Notes under the pieces: model-generated
What the model saw: only the letters and a program-made list of their open reading frames with translations
What the model was told of the DNA's origin: nothing
The model's database searches: none
Translations under genes and position numbers: made by a program
Shown: in pieces, positions 5,659-9,933 of the stretch
Position numbering within the stretch: the first letter of the stretch is position 1
Layout: each line of letters starts with the position of its first letter
NCBI GenBank assembly: GCA_005882715.1
Contig: VBEI01000059.1
Location: forward strand, 1-9,933
Source: Chloroflexota bacterium
GTDB lineage: Bacteria > Chloroflexota > Dehalococcoidia > SM23-28-2 > RBG-16-64-32
DNA: 9,933 nucleotides
Direction: 5' to 3'

Positions 5659-5688
5659 ATTGTAGTTTGCACTGCGCAGGGTTGTCAC
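5659..5688 (-). promoter_or_regulatory. Promoter of the acyl-CoA dehydrogenase gene
   Basis: On the minus strand, -35 GTGACA (5683-5688, one mismatch to consensus), an 18-bp spacer and -10 TACAAT (5659-5664) lie ahead of the AAGGAG ribosome site. The -10 is identical to that of the SprT promoter. Confidence 0.6.
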
Positions 5689-5697
5689 GAAGACGGG

Positions 5698-5780
5698 AAT
5701 GTAGGCGGGTGTCCCTTCGGCCAGGCTCAGGACATGCTTCAGACGCCCACTGTCGGGGTCTCAAGACCCCGACCTACATT
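5698..5780. repeat. Small palindromic intergenic element
   Basis: The 83-bp stretch begins with AATGTAGG (5698-5705) and ends with its inverse CCTACATT (5773-5780). Inside the right end is a 10-bp perfect inverted repeat, GTCGGGGTCT-CA-AGACCCCGAC (5752-5773). The middle carries a degraded CTTCGGCCAGGCTCAGGAC repeat. It sits between the divergent dehydrogenase and kinase genes. It also supplies 16 of the 24 codons that the kinase frame could gain upstream, which argues against that longer start. Confidence 0.55.
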
Positions 5781-5805
5781 TCGGTCGTCGTTGAAGCGAT
5801 TCGCT

Positions 5806-6855
5806 ATGGGCGATAGCCCGCCCGGTCTCGATCTCGAGCGCGTGCTGCCGTGGTTTAGGGACCAGGTCGAGCCGGTCGATTCGCTGACGGGGAGCGTGAT
5901 CGGGCACGGGCGGTCGAACATAACGTACCGGCTTGCGAGCGACGGGGAGTCTTGGGTGCTGAGGCGGCCGCCGCTTTCGCACGTGCAGGCGACGGCGCAC
6001 GATATGGGGCGCGAGTTTCGGATACTGTCGGCGCTTGCGCCGACGGGATTCCCGGCGCCGAAGCCGATCGCGCTGTGCCAGGATCCCGCCGTGAACGACG
6101 CGCCGTTTTACATCATGGAGTATGTGGATGGGCTCATTCCCGTCGATCCGAATGAGGTCAAGCGGCGGTTCGACGAGGCTCAGCGGCGGAAGATCGGCGA
6201 GGAGCTCGTCGATGTGCTCGTGCGGCTGCACGCGTTCGTGCCGTCGGAGATCGGGTTGGAAGGGTTCGGGAAGCCGCAGGGATACCTCGAGCGGCAGGTG
6301 AGGCGCTTCAGCGACCAGCTCGAGTCGATCCGGACGCCGGACCGCGAGACGAAGGAGCTGGACGAGCTGGCACGGCGCCTGGCGAAGGCGATCCCGCCGG
6401 AGCGCGCGCCGGGCATCGTGCACGGGGACTACCGGCTCGATAACGCGATCCTCGACGAGGATGGCCACATCATAGCAGTGCTGGACTGGGAGATGTGCAC
6501 GCTTGGAGACTCGCTGGCGGACATGGGGCTGCTCCAGATGTACTGGAGCCGGGGGTCGAGCCAGGAGATCGCGATCGCGGGGACTCCGGTGATGGCGCTG
6601 CCGGGGTTTCCGTCGTGGGAAGAGGCGGCCGCGAGATACGAGAAGGAGAGCGGGCACGACCTTAGCGGGCTGGACTTCTACGCTGTGCTGGCGCACTTCA
6701 AGCTGGGCGTGATCCTGGAGAACATGCACCGGCGGTTCCTGGCGGGCGGGACAGTCGGGCCGGGGTTCGAGATGATCGGGCAGAACGCGCAGCTCCTGGG
6801 GCAACGCGGGCTGACGATCGCGGACACTTCGGAGATAAATGAGCTGAGGGGGTAG
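5806..6855 (+). CDS. APH-like phosphotransferase, ACAD10/11 kinase-domain type
   Basis: This is a 349-residue kinase of the aminoglycoside phosphotransferase-like fold. The nucleotide loop is IGHGRSN (32-38). VLRRPP (51-56) holds the usual basic position, and FYIMEYVDG (101-109) is the hinge. The catalytic loop is HGDYRLDN (206-213; base D208, metal ligand N213) and the second metal aspartate is in LDWEM (D227). These features match the kinase domain that precedes the dehydrogenase in animal ACAD10/11 and the free-standing LvaA kinase of levulinate catabolism, so the likely substrate is a 4-hydroxyacyl-CoA, not an antibiotic. The ATG at 5806 starts the family-like PPGLDLERVLPWF. The frame is open to 5734 but that part lies in a repeat. 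The Shine-Dalgarno is poor. Confidence 0.9.
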   Translation: MGDSPPGLDLERVLPWFRDQVEPVDSLTGSVIGHGRSNITYRLASDGESWVLRRPPLSHVQATAHDMGREFRILSALAPTGFPAPKPIALCQDPAVNDAPFYIMEYVDGLIPVDPNEVKRRFDEAQRRKIGEELVDVLVRLHAFVPSEIGLEGFGKPQGYLERQVRRFSDQLESIRTPDRETKELDELARRLAKAIPPERAPGIVHGDYRLDNAILDEDGHIIAVLDWEMCTLGDSLADMGLLQMYWSRGSSQEIAIAGTPVMALPGFPSWEEAAARYEKESGHDLSGLDFYAVLAHFKLGVILENMHRRFLAGGTVGPGFEMIGQNAQLLGQRGLTIADTSEINELRG

Positions 6856-6895
6856 GCCGATACTCCAATCTGCAGGCCCTGTCTTCGGTGCCTTC

Positions 6896-7165
6896 TTGGC
6901 GTTCATCGGGATCCCCGCTATGCTCTTCTTCGCTTTTCTGACAAGCGCCCATGGCGGCACCTCGAAGTATCTCTGGGTGCAACTGTTGTTGGCGCTGATG
7001 TCTGTCGCGACGATTGTTGAATTCGCTATCTTTGCGGCTTGGGTATTTGCTTTGGCGAACGACGACAGGGTACTGGTAGTAACGTGGTACGTGGCGATTG
7101 CCGTCGTTGTTCTACCCTGGCTGCCCAGCTACGTGCCGAGGTTCCGAGTGGGGCGGCGCGAGTAA
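6896..7165 (+). CDS. Small membrane protein, function unknown
   Basis: This is an 89-residue hydrophobic ORF with three likely membrane segments: about residues 2-18, 25-53 and 57-78. It ends in a basic tail, PRFRVGRRE. I do not recognise a family. The first available start is TTG at 6896, 40 bases after the kinase stop. A methionine follows at codon 9. The frame is open back to 6848 with hydrophobic codons (SAGPVFGAFL) but no standard start, so the 5' end may be misplaced or lost. No Shine-Dalgarno is visible. It could be cotranscribed with the kinase. Confidence 0.5.
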   Translation: MAFIGIPAMLFFAFLTSAHGGTSKYLWVQLLLALMSVATIVEFAIFAAWVFALANDDRVLVVTWYVAIAVVVLPWLPSYVPRFRVGRRE

Positions 7166-7189
7166 ATGCGCTTCATATGGCTGGCATAA

Positions 7190-7333
7190 CGGAAAACCTT
7201 CGGCCTGCTGTATCTCCGAAACATCCGCCATCGCTACCCACTGCTTGCCGAGCATGGGGCGGTCCCGCCGATCAGCCCGAAGGTCGGCCCGGACTGTGCC
7301 GCGGCCGAGAACGCACGCAACGAAATGAGCTGA
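7190..7333 (+). pseudogene. Codon-biased ORF fragment lacking a start
   Basis: The frame reads FGLLYLRNIRHRYPLLAEHG and continues to AAAENARNEMS-stop. Most third positions are G or C, as in the real genes here. No standard start lies in the open frame: an ATG at 7166 immediately follows the stop of the previous ORF but meets TAA after seven codons. It is probably the 3' remnant of a gene, or a small gene with a disabled start. No family is recognised. Confidence 0.3.
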
Positions 7334-7337
7334 GGGG

Positions 7338-7436
7338 ATGAACACGGTCTCGGGGAAAACGGTGGTTTTGGTCCTCGGCGCGATTCTGGCTGTGCCCGTG
7401 GTGTTCATGATCATCGCGATAGCCTGGGCACTTTAA
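7338..7436 (+). CDS. Possible 32-residue single-pass membrane peptide
   Basis: ATG at 7338 opens a 32-codon frame ending in TAA. A short polar start (MNTVSGK) is followed by about 25 uninterrupted hydrophobic residues ending IIAIAWAL. GAGGGG directly precedes the ATG, which is too close for an ideal ribosome site, and it overlaps the stop region of the preceding fragment. The composition fits a small transmembrane protein, but chance cannot be excluded at this length. Confidence 0.35.
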   Translation: MNTVSGKTVVLVLGAILAVPVVFMIIAIAWAL

Positions 7437-7458
7437 AACCAGGCCATAGACAATGGCC
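7435..7458 (-). terminator. Terminator of the ABC transporter operon
   Basis: On the minus strand GGCCAT-TGTCT-ATGGCC (7442-7458) forms a 6-bp hairpin followed by TGGTTTTAA. It lies 28 bases beyond the ATPase stop. Confidence 0.5.
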
Positions 7459-7485
7459 GGGATTGAGCTGAAATCGTAAGTGTCG

Positions 7486-8403
7486 TTACGCTCGTCGCCA
7501 GGGCAGCCAGCCGCCGCGCTTTACGGCTGAGGAAGGCGCTGGCGCTGCCGATATTGGTTCCGCCACAGGCTGCGACGCCCTGCGTTGGGATTCTGCTGCT
7601 TGCGGTGACGCGGTCTGCGGGGAGGCGCCATAGAGGACGCCGGCGGTGTCCAGCAGGGCCGACTGCTGCGTATCGCCCTCGTCGAAGCCTTCGAAGCGGC
7701 CGTCCTGGAGCCAGAGGACGCGGTCGGCGACGTCCCGGATGCGGTGGTCGTGGGAGACGATGATGATCGTGCGCTGCTGCTGGCGGGCGATGTCGTGGAG
7801 CAGCTCGACGACCTCGTGGCCGTGGCGTGAGTCGAGGTTCGCCGTTGGTTCGTCGGCGAGGATGAGCTGCGGGTCGTTGGCGAGCGCACGGGCGATAGAG
7901 ACTCGCTGACGTTCGCCGCCGGAGAGGGTGTGGGGCCGTGCGCGCAGGCGGTCTGCCATGCCGAGATCCGTTAGGAGCGCGGTCGCGCGCTTCCGGGCTT
8001 TACGGCCGCCGATGCCGGCGAAGTTGAGCGCGGCCTCGACGTTCTCGCGGGCGTTAAGGGACTCGAGCAGGTTAAAGCTCTGGAAGATGAAGCCGAGGTA
8101 ATGCCGCCGGAACTTAGTAAGCTGGCGTTCCTTTAGCGACGATATGTCGAGGCCGTTGACCCGCACGATTCCGGAAGTGGGCCGCAGGAGGCCGCCGATC
8201 AGCGTGAGAAGCGTGGTCTTGCCGGAGCCGGAGGGGCCCATCACGAGCACGAGCTCGCCACGGCGGACGCTAAGGCTGAGGCCGTCCACGGCGCGAACGG
8301 CGGCGCGGCCGGACCCGAAGACCTTCGTCAGACCATGCACTTCGAGAATAACTTCCGCTTCATTACGAGAGCCGCCCGTTTCCGTTGCTGCCGGCATCGC
8401 CAT
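7486..8403 (-). CDS. ABC transporter ATP-binding protein (MacB/LolD/DevA type)
   Basis: This is a 305-residue ATPase subunit. It has Walker A GPSGSGKT (56-63), Q-loop FQSFNLL (Q108), signature LSGGERQ (160-166), Walker B ILADEP (181-186) and H-loop SHD (H218). The FGSGRAAVRAVDGLSLSV start and the FQSFNLL/NVE region are typical of the MacB/LolD/DevA group, which powers FtsX-like permeases by mechanotransmission rather than by moving substrate through a pore. The catalytic core ends near residue 240. The remaining 65 residues are an Ala/Pro/Ser/Gln-rich tail ending KRGGWLPWRRA, longer than the usual 220-240 residue form. The start lies two bases after the permease stop, with no strong ribosome site, so translational coupling is likely. 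The cargo is unknown. Confidence 0.93.
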   Translation of the reverse strand: MAMPAATETGGSRNEAEVILEVHGLTKVFGSGRAAVRAVDGLSLSVRRGELVLVMGPSGSGKTTLLTLIGGLLRPTSGIVRVNGLDISSLKERQLTKFRRHYLGFIFQSFNLLESLNARENVEAALNFAGIGGRKARKRATALLTDLGMADRLRARPHTLSGGERQRVSIARALANDPQLILADEPTANLDSRHGHEVVELLHDIARQQQRTIIIVSHDHRIRDVADRVLWLQDGRFEGFDEGDTQQSALLDTAGVLYGASPQTASPQAAESQRRASQPVAEPISAAPAPSSAVKRGGWLPWRRA

Positions 8404-8405
8404 TG

Positions 8406-9506
8406 CTATGCTCGGAAGACGGTCGCGGGCTCTACGCGGGCTACGCGGTTAATGGGCATGAATGAGGCGACGATGCTCATAAGGATCGTGATGCCGAACA
8501 CGAGGGCGATGTCCTGCGCCCGGATATACGTGATGAACTGCGGCACAAGGTCGCCGGCGACCTCGTTGAAGAGGAAGGCGAGACCAACACCGAGGCCGAA
8601 GCCGACGACGGCGATGAACATGCTCTGGCTGATGACGATGCGGTAAAGTCCCATCGGCGAGGCGCCGATCACCTTCATGATCGCGTACTCGCGTGCCCGC
8701 TCGATCGTCGCGGAGTAGATAACGAGACTGAGGACGGTGAGGCCGACGATGAAAGAGATAGCGAGGATGACACGAATGATGGGGAGGAAGTCACCGGTGC
8801 CTTTTTCGCTCGCACGGCTGGCGAATTGCTGGGTCGTGTAGACGGACGAGCCGGGAACCGTGTCCGAGAGTTTCTGGAGGAGAGAATCAGGCGCCACGCG
8901 GTCATCGACGGTAACAAGGATGTAATTGACGGTGCCGGGTACGCCAAAGATCTCTTTGAACGACTCCGCCCTAATGAACGCGAACTGCGTGACGAGTACA
9001 TTGCCGATGCTGCGGACGTCCGCCACTTTGAAGGACTTGTCGCCGAACGTCAGTTTATCGCCCTTGTGCAGGCCGGTCTGCTTGGCGAAAGTATGGTCGA
9101 GGATTATGGTCCCCTTCTCGGGAACATACTCGGTACCTTCCGGTTCGCCGGCGCCGCCAACGAATTCGAGCGCCATGACGTACGTGCGAACCTCTTTACC
9201 GTTGACGTCGAACGCCATCAGGCGTCCGTCCAGCGTATAGACTCGCTTGACTTCGTCGACGGAGCGAACGGCGGACGCGGCGGTGCTAGGGAGGTTGGAG
9301 TTGGAGAATACGAGATCTGTGGTTCCTCGCTGGGTTATCCAGATGTCACCGGGCAGGTTGTGGATGAAGATGTCGGTCTCGCGGCGGACGCCCTGGTAGA
9401 GACTATGAACAACGACGATGAGGACAATGGCGAGTGTCACGCCACCGACCGCGACGAGCAATTTTACCTTGTCCGCAAGGAGGTTCCTGCGGGCGATAGG
9501 AACCAT
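8406..9506 (-). CDS. FtsX-like ABC transporter permease (MacB/DevC type)
   Basis: This 366-residue inner-membrane subunit has four likely membrane helices (about 15-35, 242-266, 288-313, 331-352). A large extracytoplasmic domain of about 200 residues lies between the first and second. This is the MacB/FtsX topology. The coupling-helix motif is ERAREYAIMKVIGASP (269-284), and the protein ends PINRVARVEPATVFRA, as is usual in the family. The start is fixed by GAGGGG (9510-9515) just before ATG and by the promoter at 9554-9582. It forms an operon with the ATPase. No membrane-fusion (DevB/MacA-like) gene is found on either side within the window. Possible roles are lipid, peptide or antimicrobial export. 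Confidence 0.92.
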   Translation of the reverse strand: MVPIARRNLLADKVKLLVAVGGVTLAIVLIVVVHSLYQGVRRETDIFIHNLPGDIWITQRGTTDLVFSNSNLPSTAASAVRSVDEVKRVYTLDGRLMAFDVNGKEVRTYVMALEFVGGAGEPEGTEYVPEKGTIILDHTFAKQTGLHKGDKLTFGDKSFKVADVRSIGNVLVTQFAFIRAESFKEIFGVPGTVNYILVTVDDRVAPDSLLQKLSDTVPGSSVYTTQQFASRASEKGTGDFLPIIRVILAISFIVGLTVLSLVIYSATIERAREYAIMKVIGASPMGLYRIVISQSMFIAVVGFGLGVGLAFLFNEVAGDLVPQFITYIRAQDIALVFGITILMSIVASFMPINRVARVEPATVFRA

Positions 9507-9553
9507 TAACCCCTCAATCCGCTGGTGGGCTCCGGCACCCGGTGACTAGGCCA

Positions 9554-9582
9554 ATCTAAGTGGTGGGCGCTGAGGGTGTCAA
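9554..9582 (-). promoter_or_regulatory. Promoter of the ABC transporter operon
   Basis: On the minus strand a perfect -35 TTGACA (9577-9582) and a weak -10 TTAGAT (9554-9559) are 17 bp apart. They lie about 50 bases upstream of the permease start. Confidence 0.5.
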
Positions 9583-9628
9583 GGTAGAGAGCCGAGTGTC
9601 GAGAGGCTGGCGCTCCCTTCGCGACGGC

Positions 9629-9933
9629 TCTGTGTCCCGACTGTCTTCTTTCCCACCCGCCCGGTATGTAATTCGGGGACACCCCCAAACCCCCGGCCTC
9701 CGGCGGAGACTGAAGAAACGAGCATCGGTCGCTGAGTGCCTGAGCGCCGAGTGCTGGGTGCCGAGTGCCAAGTGCGCGCGGCCTCGTTCCGAGACGACAC
9801 TTTCTGTGTCCCAACTGTCTTCTTTCCCACCCACCCGCCCGGTATGTAATTCGGGGACACCCCCAAACCCCCGGCCTCCGGCGGAGACTGAAGAAACGAG
9901 CATCGGTCGCTGAGTGCCTGAGCGCCGAGTGCT
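9629..9933. repeat. Long direct repeat, period about 178 bp
   Basis: Positions 9629-9755 recur at 9803-9933 nearly unchanged. The differences seen are one G-to-A change and a 4-base ACCC insertion in the second copy. Each unit carries TGTGTCCC and later GGGGACAC, which can pair, a near-palindrome CTCCGGCGGAG, and the start of a heptamer run. The second copy is cut by the window edge, so the array may continue. Open frames here (such as GVSPNYIPGG on the minus strand) follow the repeat and are probably not genes. Confidence 0.9.
9731..9773. repeat. Heptamer microsatellite (GCYRAGT-like)
   Basis: Six imperfect tandem units lie in a row: GCTGAGT, GCCTGAGC, GCCGAGT, GCTGGGT, GCCGAGT and GCCAAGT. 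The first three recur at 9909-9930 inside the second long-repeat copy. Confidence 0.7.

Noticed and set aside
5734..5805. Longer start for the phosphotransferase at 5734
   Set aside because: The extra 24 residues lie largely in the palindromic element, and the family-like N-terminus begins at the ATG at 5806.
5761..6960. 399-residue minus-strand ORF opposite the kinase
   Set aside because: It has Arg/Pro/His-rich shadow composition. The plus strand carries all the kinase catalytic motifs.
8826..9509. 227-residue plus-strand ORF opposite the permease
   Set aside because: It is an antisense of a well-defined FtsX-like permease with four membrane helices, and has no family features of its own.
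9560..9913. Several overlapping ORFs in the terminal repeat
   Set aside because: They are open on both strands only because the repeat unit lacks stops, and each just repeats the unit. There is no ribosome site or coding bias.
9629..9933. CRISPR array
   Set aside because: The repeat unit is about 130-178 bp with two copies and no uniform short spacers. No cas gene is present.

Overview
The window is GC-rich bacterial DNA with genes on both strands and many decayed intergenic stretches. It has no rRNA, tRNA, transposase or CRISPR array. Promoters of the TTGACA/TACAAT type and mostly good Shine-Dalgarno sequences point to an ordinary bacterium. The gene mix (GYD protein, ACAD10/11-type acyl-CoA dehydrogenase with an APH-like kinase, cupredoxin lipoprotein) and the many dispersed intergenic repeats would suit a Chloroflexota or actinobacterial-like lineage. 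That placement is a weak inference.

Layout. 1-480 holds dispersed repeats and two wrecked 3' ends of an SprT-like protease gene. 561-881 is a GYD-domain protein behind a strong promoter. 1370-2119 is an orphan OmpR-type response regulator with an atypical receiver. It is flanked in direct orientation by two related ~190-bp elements (1097-1294 and 2232-2415). Both elements fold the same way and show compensatory changes in a long-range helix. 2479-2936 repeats the dispersed sequences and contains a third SprT relic. 2937-3371 (minus) is a cupredoxin lipoprotein and 3675-4139 (minus) is the intact SprT-like protease.

4406-5629 (minus) is an acyl-CoA dehydrogenase. Downstream of it lies a 43-bp relic of the 3' end of a second, diverged copy. 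Divergently, 5806-6855 (plus) encodes an APH-like phosphotransferase. The pair looks like a split version of the kinase-dehydrogenase fusion of animal ACAD10/ACAD11 and of the bacterial LvaA/LvaC pair, suggesting 4-hydroxyacyl-CoA catabolism. 6896-7436 holds small ORFs, two of them hydrophobic. 7486-9506 (minus) is a two-gene ABC exporter of the MacB/DevC type with its own promoter (9554-9582) and a candidate terminator (7435-7458). The window ends in a 178-bp-period direct repeat containing a heptamer microsatellite.

The metabolic core is the divergent dehydrogenase-kinase pair. The ABC permease and ATPase form an operon. The other genes are single transcription units. The most unusual feature is the pair of covarying structured elements around the response regulator, followed by the repeated decay of SprT and dehydrogenase gene copies.
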